Origin: Tsukamurella sp. M9C
GTDB taxonomy: Bacteria > Actinomycetota > Actinomycetes > Mycobacteriales > Mycobacteriaceae
NCBI RefSeq assembly: GCF_020169415.1
Contig: NZ_JAIULG010000011.1
Coordinates: 27,801-91,800, forward strand
Direction of reading: 5' to 3'
DNA: 64,000 bases
The notes under the pieces were generated by a model. That model made no database searches. It saw nothing but the letters and a program-made list of their open reading frames with translations, and was not told the origin of the DNA. Positions 8,616 through 16,424 of this stretch are shown here, piece after piece (position 1 is the first letter of the stretch; the number at the start of each line of letters is the position of its first letter). The translations under genes and the position numbers were made by a program.

Positions 8616-10394
8616 TTGCGCATCGAGTCCACGGAACCGACCCGGACCCACGCACCGTCCGACAATCTGACCACGCGGGTCCGCGATCTCGCGTCGTCGG
8701 CACCGTCGACGGAACTGTTCCTGCGCCCCTCCGGTTCCGGCTGGTCGCCCGTGACCGCCGCCCAGTTCAACGAGCAGATCACCGCGGTCGGTAAGGGCCT
8801 CATCGCCCGCGGGATCGCGCCGGGCACCCGGATCGCGATCATGAGCCCCACGCGGTACGAGTGGGCGCTCCTCGACTACGCGAACTGGTCCGTCGGCGGT
8901 TCGACGGTGGCGGTGTACGAGTCGAACTCGGCCGCGCAGGTCGAGCACATCCTCGCGGACTCCGGGTCCGTCGCGCTCATCACCGACACCCGGGCCACGG
9001 CCGACCGGATCGCCGCGGGCGTGCCCGCCGACACGCAGGTGTGGGTCATCGAGGACGGCCTGGTCGACGCCCTGGTGGCCGACGGCGCCGGCGTCTCGGA
9101 CGAGGACTACCTCGCGCGCGCGACCGCCGTCGACGCCGCCGCGGAGGCGACGCTCGTCTACACGTCGGGCACGACCGGCAAGCCCAAGGGTGTCGTCCTC
9201 ACCCACGACAACCTGCTCAGCGAGTACGACGCGATCCACGCGGGCCTGGACAAGATGGCCGGGCAGAACGCCAGCACGGTGATGTTCCTGCCGCTCGCCC
9301 ACATCTTCGCGCGCGCCATCTCCGTCGCCGCGGTCCAGCACTCGATCCGGGTCGCGCACACGGCCGACCTGTCGAACCTGACGGGCCTGTTCGGCGAGCT
9401 CAAGCCCACCTACATCCTCAGCGTGCCCCGCGTCTTCGAGAAGGTGTACAACACCATGAGCGCGAAGGCCGAGGAGGCCGGCAAGGGCAAGATCTTCAAC
9501 GCTGCGGTGGACACCTCCATCGAGTTCAGCAAGGCCCGGGACACGGGCGGCGCCGGGCTCGTGCTCAAGCTCAAGCACGCTCTGTTCGACAAGCTGGTCT
9601 ACTCCAAGTTGCGCGAGGCGCTCGGCGGCCAGTGCGATTGCGCCGTCTCCGGTGGCGCACCGCTCGGCGCGCGCCTCGGCCACTTCTTCCGCGGCGCCGG
9701 CGTCACCGTCTACGAGGGCTACGGCCTCTCCGAGACGAGCGCGGCCATCACCTGCAACACGCCCACCGAGCAGCGGATCGGCACCGTCGGCCGGCCCGTG
9801 CCCGGCAACGAGGTCGCCATCGCGGACGACGGCGAGGTCCTGCTCCGCGGTCCCGTCGTCTTCGGCGGCTACTGGGGCCTGCCCGAGGCGAACGCCGAGG
9901 CGCTGCAGGACGGCTGGTTCCACACCGGCGACCTGGGCTCCCTCGACGCCGACGGCTACCTGTCGATCACGGGCCGCAAGAAGGAGATCCTGGTGACCGC
10001 GGCAGGCAAGAACGTCGCGCCCGCGCAGACCGAGGACGCGCTGCGCCAGCACCCGCTGGTCTCGCAGGCGATGCTCGTGGGCGACAAGCAGCCCTTCGTC
10101 GGCGCGCTCATCACCCTCGATCAGGAGGCGCTGCCGGGCTGGCTCGCGGCGCACGGGCTGCCGGCCGAGATGACGCTCGAGGAGGCCGCCGCCAACGACG
10201 TCCTGCTCGCCGAGATCGCGTCCGCCGTGGGGACCGCGAACGCGCTGGTCTCCAAGGCCGAGCAGGTGAAGAAGTGGAGCGTGCTCAGCACCGACTTCAC
10301 CATCGAGGGCGGCGAGCTCACCCCGACGCTGAAGGTCAAGCGCAACGTCGTCATGGACAAGTACGGCGACGAGGTCGACGCGATCTACGCCTGA
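8616..10394 (+). CDS. fadD15: Long-chain fatty-acid--CoA ligase, FadD15 type
   Basis: About 592 residues. Start: GAGGAG at 8604-8609 sits six bases before TTG 8616, an ideal spacing. ATG 8610 is in frame but directly abuts that ribosome site, and the far-upstream ATG 8580 lies in the promoter. The ANL-superfamily motifs are clear: P-loop YTSGTTGKPKG (about 181-191), the segment YEGYGLSETSAAI, HTGDLG, and ITGRKKEILVTAAGKNVAP. The internal region with KVYNTM and a long insertion before it matches the long-chain AMP-forming ligases (about 600 residues). The enzyme activates fatty acids to acyl-CoA through an acyl-adenylate. A hairpin follows the stop codon. Confidence 0.92.
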   Translation: MRIESTEPTRTHAPSDNLTTRVRDLASSAPSTELFLRPSGSGWSPVTAAQFNEQITAVGKGLIARGIAPGTRIAIMSPTRYEWALLDYANWSVGGSTVAVYESNSAAQVEHILADSGSVALITDTRATADRIAAGVPADTQVWVIEDGLVDALVADGAGVSDEDYLARATAVDAAAEATLVYTSGTTGKPKGVVLTHDNLLSEYDAIHAGLDKMAGQNASTVMFLPLAHIFARAISVAAVQHSIRVAHTADLSNLTGLFGELKPTYILSVPRVFEKVYNTMSAKAEEAGKGKIFNAAVDTSIEFSKARDTGGAGLVLKLKHALFDKLVYSKLREALGGQCDCAVSGGAPLGARLGHFFRGAGVTVYEGYGLSETSAAITCNTPTEQRIGTVGRPVPGNEVAIADDGEVLLRGPVVFGGYWGLPEANAEALQDGWFHTGDLGSLDADGYLSITGRKKEILVTAAGKNVAPAQTEDALRQHPLVSQAMLVGDKQPFVGALITLDQEALPGWLAAHGLPAEMTLEEAAANDVLLAEIASAVGTANALVSKAEQVKKWSVLSTDFTIEGGELTPTLKVKRNVVMDKYGDEVDAIYA

Positions 10395-10408
10395 TCGCCC
10401 CCGGACGA

Positions 10409-10447
10409 CGAACGCCGCCCCTCCCCTGCGGGAGTGGGCGGCGTTCG
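10409..10447. terminator. Hairpin between convergent fadD15 and DUF3817 genes; bidirectional terminator
   Basis: Perfect 12-base arms CGAACGCCGCCC (10409-10420) and GGGCGGCGTTCG (10436-10447) surround a 15-base loop. It lies between two convergent stop codons (10394 and 10461). No T-run follows on either strand, as is common for strong GC hairpins in actinobacteria. Confidence 0.65.
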
Positions 10448-10460
10448 CGTTCGCGGCGCG

Positions 10461-10838
10461 TCAGAGGTCGAACTGCGCGCGGATCTCGTCCGAGTTCTTC
10501 TTCTCGAAGTAGAACGAAGCGAACGGGATCGTGCCGGCGAGGAGCGTGAGGAAGAACCGCTTCGCGGGCCATCGGACCTTCGACCCCAGATCCACGGTGA
10601 TGATCAGGTAGATGAAGTAGCACCAGCCGTGGACGGCCCCGAAGTAGAACAGCCACTCCGGGCTCTCCCAGCCGAACGCCGGGGCCAAAGCGTACTTGTA
10701 GACCATCTCCGCACAGAAGACCAGGAGGATGACACCTGTCAGGGTTGCCATGAAGCGGTAGCGCTTGAGCGCGGCGGCCACCTGGTCACGGCGCTTGGCC
10801 GCCAGCTTCTCCGCCGTCGGCGCGGGTGCGTCGGTCAC
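10461..10838 (-). CDS. DUF3817 family integral membrane protein (Rv1342c-like)
   Basis: 125 residues from GTG 10838, preceded by GAGGAGAAGAA, so the start is well supported. After a charged N-terminus there are three hydrophobic segments: around LTGVILLVFCAEMVYKY, LFYFGAVHGWCYFIYLIITV, and FFLTLLAGTIPFASFYF. The His in VHGWCYF and the Pro in the third segment are typical of DUF3817 proteins. GTGA overlap with the upstream LprD-like gene shows one transcript. The same two-gene pair occurs in M. tuberculosis as Rv1343c-Rv1342c. Biochemical function is unknown. A paralogue lies at 59401-59766. Confidence 0.85.
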   Translation of the reverse strand: MTDAPAPTAEKLAAKRRDQVAAALKRYRFMATLTGVILLVFCAEMVYKYALAPAFGWESPEWLFYFGAVHGWCYFIYLIITVDLGSKVRWPAKRFFLTLLAGTIPFASFYFEKKNSDEIRAQFDL

Positions 10839-11305
10839 TTCTTCTCCTCGGTCTGCTCGCTCCCCGCCAGTTCGGCGAGGAGCTTGTTGTACTCGTCGTG
10901 CGCCGGGTCGTCCGGCGCGGTGTCGGGGGCCGACGGTGCCGCCACCCGGGTGGGCAGGAAGCCGTCCGGGATCGCGGTCAGCGTGCCCGCGGGCGCGACC
11001 GTCGACCGCGGCGCGAGGGCCGGTCGCTCGACGGGGGAATCCTCGGGCGCGGCATCCGCGCCTCCCTCGGCCTCGGCGACGAGCCGGTCCTGCAGCTCCG
11101 CCTCGTCCTCGAGCTGCACGAACCGGCGGTAGCCCCAGACCGCCGCGACGGCGAAGAGCGGCCACTGCAGGGCGTAGCCGAGGTTCCGCGCGGAGCCCGC
11201 GGTGGACTCGAAGCGCCCCCACTGCCACCAGCCGAGCGCCAGGAACGCCACGGCGGCGATCACGACGAACGCGATCAGCGCGGGGCGATGACGACGACGT
11301 TTCAC
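10835..11305 (-). CDS. LprD-like membrane protein (Rv1343c-like) without a lipobox cysteine
   Basis: 156 residues from GTG 11305. Longer open frames run back into the tRNA gene and are not used. A basic start KRRRHR leads into a hydrophobic helix (residues about 8-30, ending at LGWWQWGRF). A second hydrophobic stretch follows at about 43-62 (NLGYALQWPLFAVAAVW). The cytoplasmic tail is acidic and rich in Pro and Ala. The sequence GWWQWGRFES...NLGYALQWPLF is the hallmark of the LprD family. M. tuberculosis LprD is annotated as a lipoprotein, but here I see no Cys in the first helix, so lipidation is unlikely. It shares an operon with the DUF3817 gene. Confidence 0.75.
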   Translation of the reverse strand: MKRRRHRPALIAFVVIAAVAFLALGWWQWGRFESTAGSARNLGYALQWPLFAVAAVWGYRRFVQLEDEAELQDRLVAEAEGGADAAPEDSPVERPALAPRSTVAPAGTLTAIPDGFLPTRVAAPSAPDTAPDDPAHDEYNKLLAELAGSEQTEEKK

Positions 11306-11391
11306 GACCTCGACGGTACCCGTCAACCCGGCGGTGTCCGAATGCCGGTATCGTGACCTGCGCCGCAGCGGAGAACCATCCACTGCCGCAC

Positions 11392-11473
11392 GCGCCCGTG
11401 GCGGAATTGGCAGACGCGCAGGATTTAGGTTCCTGTCTGGAGACGGGTGGGGGTTCAAGTCCCCCCGGGCGCA
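11392..11473 (+). tRNA. tRNA-Leu, anticodon TAG
   Basis: The 82-base gene folds as a class II tRNA. The acceptor arm is GCGCCCG (11392-11398) with CGGGCGC (11466-11472), then discriminator A. The anticodon stem CAGGA/TCCTG encloses the loop TTTAGGT, giving anticodon TAG, which reads CUA. A long variable arm and a T-arm with GGTTCAAGTCC are visible. CCA is not encoded. A TATCGT box lies in the short upstream gap. Confidence 0.96.
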
Positions 11474-11494
11474 CTCTCCGAAACACTTCGTCAC

Positions 11495-11513
11495 TAAGGT
11501 AAGGTTTACCTAT
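11495..11513. promoter_or_regulatory. IdeR/DtxR-type iron box overlapping the start codon of the 11512 gene
   Basis: The 19-base site TAAGGTAAGGTTTACCTAT matches the remembered IdeR consensus TTAGGTTAGGCTAACCTAA at 14 of 19 positions, including both AGG/CCT half-sites. It spans bases up to and including the ATG at 11512. Iron-loaded IdeR/DtxR bound here would block transcription or an early step of translation. The count is by eye. A position-weight scan and IdeR binding would test it. Confidence 0.55.
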
Positions 11514-12018
11514 GTGGCTCTCGCACTTCCTCGGCGTTGCACTGCCGCTGCTCCTCCTCCCCACCGTCGCGCTGTTCGCCTGCGCCACGTGGGGCCAGGC
11601 GGCTCTCGCGGGTGACTACCCCGCCGACGTCCGCGCCCTGATGCCCGAGTTCTCCGCAGCGGAGCGGCGCCGTGGCACCGCGCTCGCAACGCTCTTTCTG
11701 GTGACGCTCGTCGGGGCGGTCTTCACCGCCACCGTCACCTGGATCGACGGTGCCCCCGCCTCCGGGTTCCTGCAGGCCTACGGGATCGCCTTCGCGACCC
11801 TGTTCGCGTTCTGCGTGATCGACCTGATCTTCGACTGGATCGTGCTGTGCTGGTGGCGTCCGTCGTGGGTCGTCGTCCGCGGAACCGAATCGGCCGAGGG
11901 ATGGGGCGACTACATGTTCCACGTCCGCGAGCAGCTGAGCCCGACGGGCCTGGCCGCGATGTTCGGCCTCCCCCTCGTCGTCGCGGCGGCCGCGACGGCC
12001 GCCCGCGCGCTGCTCTAG
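11512..12018 (+). CDS. Small integral membrane protein of unknown function, possibly iron-regulated
   Basis: 168 residues from ATG 11512. There are four likely membrane segments: about residues 4-26, 58-78, 85-110 (with FAFCVIDLIFDWIVLCW), and 143-166 (GLAAMFGLPLVVAAAATAA). The loops are short and there is no signal peptidase site. The start codon lies inside an IdeR-like box, so the transcript may be nearly leaderless and repressed by iron. A haemophore-type gene lies 0.9 kb downstream. I do not recognise the family with confidence. The gene stands alone between tRNA-Leu and a convergent membrane-protein gene. Confidence 0.7.
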   Translation: MWLSHFLGVALPLLLLPTVALFACATWGQAALAGDYPADVRALMPEFSAAERRRGTALATLFLVTLVGAVFTATVTWIDGAPASGFLQAYGIAFATLFAFCVIDLIFDWIVLCWWRPSWVVVRGTESAEGWGDYMFHVREQLSPTGLAAMFGLPLVVAAAATAARALL

Positions 12019-12183
12019 CGTCGAGCCACCGGCCGGAGCTCCTACGCCTCGGGCACTCCGGGCCGGAACGAGGAACGCGCCCGCCGCCGATCAACTCATC
12101 CTCCACATCAGCAGCAAGGCAACGAGACCGGCGCAGGTGCGCGCTGCCGATTGCCCCGCGGCGCTCGGCGTGCGGCGTGGCCG

Positions 12184-12612
12184 TCAGACCTCGCGCGACG
12201 GTGCGCCGTCGCCCCGCCCGGGCCGCGTGAAGGTTGCGAGGTGGACCACGAACGCCACGCCTGCAGCCGCCAATGCCACCGCCACCACCTGCCCGAGCCC
12301 GACGGCGAACCCGGGTACGTCGCCGCTCGAGATCGCCGACAGGGCAGATGCGCCGGCGATCATCGCTCCGACGTCGCAGAGCCCGACCACGACGGCGGCG
12401 ACGAAGCCGAGAATCCCCGCGCCTCGACCGAGCGACAGCAGGCCCAACCCGCCCAGTGCGCAGACCGCCAAGCCGATCAGCACAAGATCCACCCGGACCT
12501 TCGACACCAGATCTGGGCTCAAGCCGTTGAAGCCGGACAGCAGCACCAGCGCGACGAGAGGCAGCGCGAATGCCGAGATCGCCGCGACCTCCGACCGATG
12601 ACCTGAGTTCAT
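12184..12612 (-). CDS. Hypothetical four-helix membrane protein
   Basis: About 142 residues from ATG 12612; ATG 12624 would add four residues. Nearly the whole protein is hydrophobic: segments around ISAFALPLVALVLLSGF, LVLIGLAVCALGGLGLLSL, ILGFVAAVVVGLCDVGAMIAG, and VVAVALAAAGVAFVVHLATF. The tail is basic. Composition and spacing suggest a four-helix inner-membrane protein. No family is recognised. The upstream 330 bases hold its promoter and show lower GC content than the surrounding DNA. Confidence 0.55.
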   Translation of the reverse strand: MNSGHRSEVAAISAFALPLVALVLLSGFNGLSPDLVSKVRVDLVLIGLAVCALGGLGLLSLGRGAGILGFVAAVVVGLCDVGAMIAGASALSAISSGDVPGFAVGLGQVVAVALAAAGVAFVVHLATFTRPGRGDGAPSREV

Positions 12613-12624
12613 GATGCTTAACAT

Positions 12625-12951
12625 AGCGCACCGAATCGACAACAGTGCAGATGGCAGGCCTCCGAACAGTCGGGCACGCCCGCACGCAACGCACCGCCAC
12701 TCGCCGCTACCACACCGCCGGCCAATCACCGGCGGACATAGGACAACAGAGGATGCCGTTTGCGGAGATCTCCTCGTCGCTTCTCATGAAAGAAGCTCCA
12801 GGCGATAGTGGGTTTTCCCGGCCGAACCCGTCCGCCTCCTGTGAATGCCTGTGAATTCTCTTCGGAGGAACTCAGTTTCACCCCGCTACGTTCGGAGGAG
12901 TGGCTCGGACCGCCCACCGGTGGATCCGAGCGACGACGAAGGGAGAACGAC
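12625..12951. other. Gene-free stretch between divergent genes
   Basis: This 327-base gap separates the hypothetical membrane gene (minus) from the haemophore-like gene (plus). Open frames here are shadows or unsupported N-terminal extensions of the haemophore-like gene. The only items of note are two copies of TTCGGAGGA near 12860 and 12890. No clear operator, terminator or RNA gene is visible. Confidence 0.5.
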
Positions 12952-13308
12952 ATGCTCACACGATGGAAGATCGCCGCCACCGCCGGCGCTGCCGGCGCCC
13001 TCGCCCTGGCCCCCGCCGCGATGGCTCAGGCGGCACCGTCCGACCCGGTACCCGGCACGAACTGCACGGTGGCCCAGGTCGAACGCGCGCTGGTCGCCGT
13101 CGCGCCCGAGGCGGCGACGATGGTGAATCAGGTGCCCGGCGGCCGCGCCGAGGCCGAACGGATCCTGACGCTGCCGCCCGCCGAGCGCACCGCTCGGATC
13201 CACGAGCTGGGCCGGCAGAACCCGCAGCTCGCGGCGTACTACGGCCAGAACCAGGGGAAGATCAATCAGACGATCGGCGTCGTCGCGTCGACCTGCTCGC
13301 AGTACTGA
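12952..13308 (+). CDS. Secreted haemophore-type (MHB, Rv0203-like) haem-binding protein
   Basis: 118 residues from ATG 12952, with GGGAG six bases upstream. A signal peptide covers residues 1-29 (basic LTRWK, hydrophobic Ala-rich core, cleavage near AQAAP). The mature part begins with a Cys in GTNCTVAQVERAL and ends with a Cys in ASTCSQY, the two-Cys frame of the mycobacterial haemophore family, with helices between. Members bind haem outside the cell for iron acquisition. The distal residues that would bind haem cannot be named from sequence alone. A perfect terminator hairpin follows the stop codon. An IdeR-like box lies upstream of the nearby gene at 11512, but I saw no such box here. Confidence 0.75.
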   Translation: MLTRWKIAATAGAAGALALAPAAMAQAAPSDPVPGTNCTVAQVERALVAVAPEAATMVNQVPGGRAEAERILTLPPAERTARIHELGRQNPQLAAYYGQNQGKINQTIGVVASTCSQY

Positions 13309-13323
13309 TCGCCCCACGCACCA

Positions 13324-13359
13324 CGAAGGCGCCGACTCCACCGGGAGTCGGCGCCTTCG
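13324..13359. terminator. Strong hairpin between convergent haemophore-like and lipoprotein genes
   Basis: Perfect 15-base arms run from 13324-13338 (CGAAGGCGCCGACTC) and 13345-13359 (GAGTCGGCGCCTTCG) with a six-base loop CACCGG. It sits between convergent stop codons at 13308 and 13378, so it probably ends both transcripts. Confidence 0.75.
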
Positions 13360-13377
13360 CCGTACGAGCACGATCCG

Positions 13378-13659
13378 TCAGGAGATCGGGATCTCCTTGA
13401 TCTTCGAATCCGGCTTGCCCGCCGTCTTGCAGTAGACGATCGCCTGCTGCTGCAGTCCCGTGATCACGAGCGCCGAGGGCTCGTCGCCGTGCTTGTCCTT
13501 GTACAGCTTCGTCACCTGCTCGCGCTGGTCCGCGTCGGACATCTTCTGATAGTTCTCGCAGGTGGTGTCACCGCCCTGCTTCGTGCAGCCGGTGAGGGTG
13601 AGCGCGGCGACGGCGAGCACCGCCGCACCGAGGCGGATTCCGATGGTGGGCTTCGACAT
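13378..13659 (-). CDS. Small lipoprotein of unknown function
   Basis: 93 residues from ATG 13659, with GGAAGG a few bases upstream. The signal peptide ends in the lipobox LTGC (Cys at about residue 25), so the protein is lipidated and anchored outside the membrane. The mature part has two more Cys, in TTCENY and IVYCKT, which may form a disulfide, and a helical core DADQREQVTKLYKDKHG. The overall pattern resembles small actinobacterial lipoproteins with a two-Cys helical fold. No specific function is recognised. It lies just downstream of the LCP gene on the same strand, about 57 bases away. Confidence 0.7.
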   Translation of the reverse strand: MSKPTIGIRLGAAVLAVAALTLTGCTKQGGDTTCENYQKMSDADQREQVTKLYKDKHGDEPSALVITGLQQQAIVYCKTAGKPDSKIKEIPIS

Positions 13660-13715
13660 GGGCACCTTCCGGCTGGACGACGGGACGGGTCGACCCTACC
13701 GACACGCGGGTCGCA

Positions 13716-14963
13716 TCAGTCGACGCAGGGGATCTCGCCGCCGCGCAGCGTGGTCCCGGAATCCGGCACCGGACCCGCTGCGGCGGTCGTCGGCACCGTC
13801 GTCGTGCCCGGCGCGCGAGGTGCGGTGAAGCCCACGGGCTTCGGGGCCGGGGTCGCGCCACCGGTCTCCGCGGCGTCGGAGGCCTCGTCGGCATCGTCCG
13901 GCGCGGGCACGGACTGGCCGAAGGCCTTCTGCACCTGCGCGCGAATGGCCTTCGGGTCCACCAGGTTCACGGCCTGCTGGTCGATCATGTCGTAGCCGAG
14001 CACCGGCAGGGTCGTGAAGGTCAGGTTCGTACCGGCGATCTGGCCGGCCTGCTGCGCGAACTCCTGCAGGTCCCAGCCGTCGGACACGACGACGTCCTTC
14101 TGCGCGACGGCGATCAGGGACTGCAGCTTGCGGACGTCGCCGAAGACGCCCTGCTTCTGCAGCTGCACCATGACTCCGGCGATGAAGGCCTGCTGCCGGT
14201 GGGTGCGGTCGAGGTCGCCGTCGGCGAGCCCGTGCCGCTGCCGGACGAAGGCCAGCGACTGCGCCGCGTTCAGCTTCTGCCGGCCGGCGGGGAAGGCGGC
14301 GCCGGAGTAGCTGTCGCGGACGGGGTTGTTCAGGCACACCTCGACCCCGCCGAGCGTCTGCGCCAGATCGTAGAAGCCGACGAGACTGACCTCGGCGAAG
14401 TGGTCGATCGGCACGCCCACGAGCCGGCCGACGGTGGCGATCGTGGCGGCGCGGGCGGACTCGCGGGCCTTGCTCTCGAGTTCCTTGCGGTCGGAGACGC
14501 CGGTGGCGGCGAGCTCGTCCTCGACCTCGGCCTTGCGGGTGCCGTAGGCCTCCTTGATCTTCCCCTTCTTCTTCGACTCGACGCCGACGAAGGTCACGTA
14601 GTCGTCGCGCGGGATCGAGAAGGCGGTCACCTTCTTCCCGTCCGCGGGGACGTGCAGCAGGATCAGGGTGTTGGTGTTGTAGCCGCCGTTGTCACTGGTA
14701 CCGGCGTGCAGCTGCTGGAGCACGTCGGCGGGGAGGGGGTCGCCGTTCTGGTCGCGCCGGGTGTCGAGGCCCATCAGCAGGATGTTCTTCGCGCCGCCCG
14801 TGGACTTCGCGACCTTGGCCTCGGCGAGCGCGCGGGAGACGTTGAAGCCGCCGATCACCAGATTGGTGCTCCACCAGACGGTTCCGGTGACGGCGAGCAC
14901 GACGGCCGACAGCAGCGCGATGGCCACGCGGCCACCCCGCGCTCCCGACGGTCTGCGCTTCAC
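13716..14963 (-). CDS. LytR-CpsA-Psr (LCP) family cell-wall glycopolymer ligase
   Basis: 415 residues from ATG 14963. A short basic N-terminus leads into one membrane helix (about 13-35), so the catalytic part faces outwards. The LCP core starts at NILLMGLDTRRDQNGD (about 60-75) and contains SIPRDDYV, then KIKEAYG. The conserved Arg block VRQRHGLADGDLDRTHRQQAF lies near 240-260; it holds the Arg residues that bind the pyrophosphate of the lipid-linked substrate. The C-terminus is a Pro/Thr/Ala-rich tail with one Cys before the stop. Family members transfer arabinogalactan or similar polymers to peptidoglycan (Lcp1 of mycobacteria). Substrate here is inferred. Confidence 0.9.
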   Translation of the reverse strand: MKRRPSGARGGRVAIALLSAVVLAVTGTVWWSTNLVIGGFNVSRALAEAKVAKSTGGAKNILLMGLDTRRDQNGDPLPADVLQQLHAGTSDNGGYNTNTLILLHVPADGKKVTAFSIPRDDYVTFVGVESKKKGKIKEAYGTRKAEVEDELAATGVSDRKELESKARESARAATIATVGRLVGVPIDHFAEVSLVGFYDLAQTLGGVEVCLNNPVRDSYSGAAFPAGRQKLNAAQSLAFVRQRHGLADGDLDRTHRQQAFIAGVMVQLQKQGVFGDVRKLQSLIAVAQKDVVVSDGWDLQEFAQQAGQIAGTNLTFTTLPVLGYDMIDQQAVNLVDPKAIRAQVQKAFGQSVPAPDDADEASDAAETGGATPAPKPVGFTAPRAPGTTTVPTTAAAGPVPDSGTTLRGGEIPCVD

Positions 14964-14990
14964 GCGGCGACATTACCGCGCGGAGCGGCG

Positions 14991-15611
14991 CTACTCAGGG
15001 ACGCGCGCCGCGAGTGCCCGGAGCGGCTCCACCAGCTGGGCGAGCGCCCGCGCGCGATGGCTGATCGCGTTCTTCTCCTCCGCGGTCAGCTCCGCGGCGG
15101 TGCGGTCCGAGCCCTCGGGGAGGAAGACCGGGTCGTAGCCGAAGCCGCCGTCGCCGCGGGGCTCCCGCAGGACGGTGCCGCGCCAGGTGCCGCGCACCGT
15201 CCGCTCCCCCGTGCCGTCCACGAGGGCGCACGCCGAGACGAACTCGCCGCCGCGCCGCTCGTCCGGGGTGTCGGAGATCTGCGCGAGCACAAGGGCGGTG
15301 TTCGCCGGGTCGTCCCCGTGGCGGCCGGACCAGCGCGCCGAGAGCACGCCGGGCATGCCGTTGAGGGCGTCGACGCAGATGCCGGAATCGTCGGCGAGGC
15401 AGGGCAGTCCGGTCCGCTCGTAGCCCTGCCGGGCCTTGATGAGCGCGTTGCCCTCGAACGACGGCGCGTCCTCGGGCAGCTCCTCGAAGGCCGGGACCTC
15501 GTCGAGCCCGATGACCTCGAGACCGACGATGCCCGCGTCGGCGACGACCTGCCGCAGCTCGCGGAGCTTCTTCGCGTTGCGCGAGGCGAGCAGCAGCCGG
15601 GTGCCGGTCAC
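14991..15611 (-). CDS. rdgB: RdgB/HAM1-type non-canonical purine NTP pyrophosphatase
   Basis: 206 residues from GTG 15611, whose GTGA overlaps the rph stop codon. Motifs fit the HAM1 family: [16 protein letters not shown] near the start, the Glu/Asp-rich loop [31 protein letters not shown], and [14 protein letters not shown]. The His of AISHRARAL follows. The enzyme hydrolyses dITP, dXTP and ITP to monophosphates, which keeps deaminated purines out of DNA. It matches Rv1341 in position, directly after rph. Confidence 0.95.
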   Translation of the reverse strand: MTGTRLLLASRNAKKLRELRQVVADAGIVGLEVIGLDEVPAFEELPEDAPSFEGNALIKARQGYERTGLPCLADDSGICVDALNGMPGVLSARWSGRHGDDPANTALVLAQISDTPDERRGGEFVSACALVDGTGERTVRGTWRGTVLREPRGDGGFGYDPVFLPEGSDRTAAELTAEEKNAISHRARALAQLVEPLRALAARVPE

Positions 15612-16390
15612 TGCCCGAACTTCTTCTTCTGTTCGCCCTCGAACTCCGGCAGCACGCCCGGGTACGGCGCCGCGAGCGCCTCCTTCTGCACGGCGAAGAG
15701 CTTCTCGGTGCCGGCGACCGCGGAGTCGAGCATCCAGTCGAGGGTGGTGCGGGCGAAGGTGGCTCCCTCGCCCGTGCCCTGCACCTCGACGAGGGTGCCG
15801 GTGTCGGTGGCGACGACGTTCATGTCGACCTCGGCGCGCGAATCCTCCTCGTACGGCAGGTCGAGCCGGACGCGGCCGTCGACGACGCCCACCGAGACGG
15901 CGGCGATCGCGCACGAGATGGGCTGCGGGTCGGTCAGCTTGCCGGCGGCGCCGAGGTAGGTCACGGCGTCGCACAGCGCGACGTAGGCGCCGGTGATCGA
16001 CGCGGTGCGGGTGCCGCCGTCGGCCTGCAACACGTCGCAGTCGATGGCGATCGTGTTCTCGCCCAGCGCCGCGAGGTCGATGCAGGCGCGCAGCGACCGG
16101 CCGATGAGGCGGGAGATCTCGTGGGTGCGGCCGCCGACCTTGCCCTTGGTGGACTCGCGGCGGCTGCGCTCGTGGGTGGCGCCGGGGAGCATCGAGTACT
16201 CGGCGGTCAGCCAACCCTGGCCCGATCCGCGGCGCCAGCCGGGCACGCCCAGCTCGACGCTGGCGGTGCACAGCACCTTGGTGTTGCCGAACTCCACCAG
16301 CACCGAACCGGCGGGGTTCTGCGTGAATCCCCGGGTGATGGTCACGGGGCGGAGTTCGTCGTCGGCCCTGCCGTCTGCGCGTCTGCTCAC
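15608..16390 (-). CDS. rph: Ribonuclease PH
   Basis: 260 residues from ATG 16390. The family signature is full: [22 protein letters not shown] near the start, then [19 protein letters not shown] (residues about 62-80) with the Arg residues that bind phosphate and [41 protein letters not shown] and [10 protein letters not shown] follow. The enzyme trims tRNA 3' ends with phosphate. It heads a run rph-rdgB and follows the phosphodiesterase gene at a 34-base gap, as in Rv1339-Rv1341. The C-terminus ends with EQKKKFGQ. Confidence 0.96.
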   Translation of the reverse strand: MSRRADGRADDELRPVTITRGFTQNPAGSVLVEFGNTKVLCTASVELGVPGWRRGSGQGWLTAEYSMLPGATHERSRRESTKGKVGGRTHEISRLIGRSLRACIDLAALGENTIAIDCDVLQADGGTRTASITGAYVALCDAVTYLGAAGKLTDPQPISCAIAAVSVGVVDGRVRLDLPYEEDSRAEVDMNVVATDTGTLVEVQGTGEGATFARTTLDWMLDSAVAGTEKLFAVQKEALAAPYPGVLPEFEGEQKKKFGQ

Positions 16391-16424
16391 GGACCCAGCC
16401 TATCGCCTCCCGTCGGCGGGGGCG

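Noticed and set aside
12030..12075. Possible terminator after the small membrane protein gene
   Set aside because: CCGGCC and GGCCGG pair loosely, but the stem is broken and no T-run follows.
12808..12951. Longer start for the haemophore-like gene
   Set aside because: ATG 12952 has a good ribosome site and begins a clean signal peptide.
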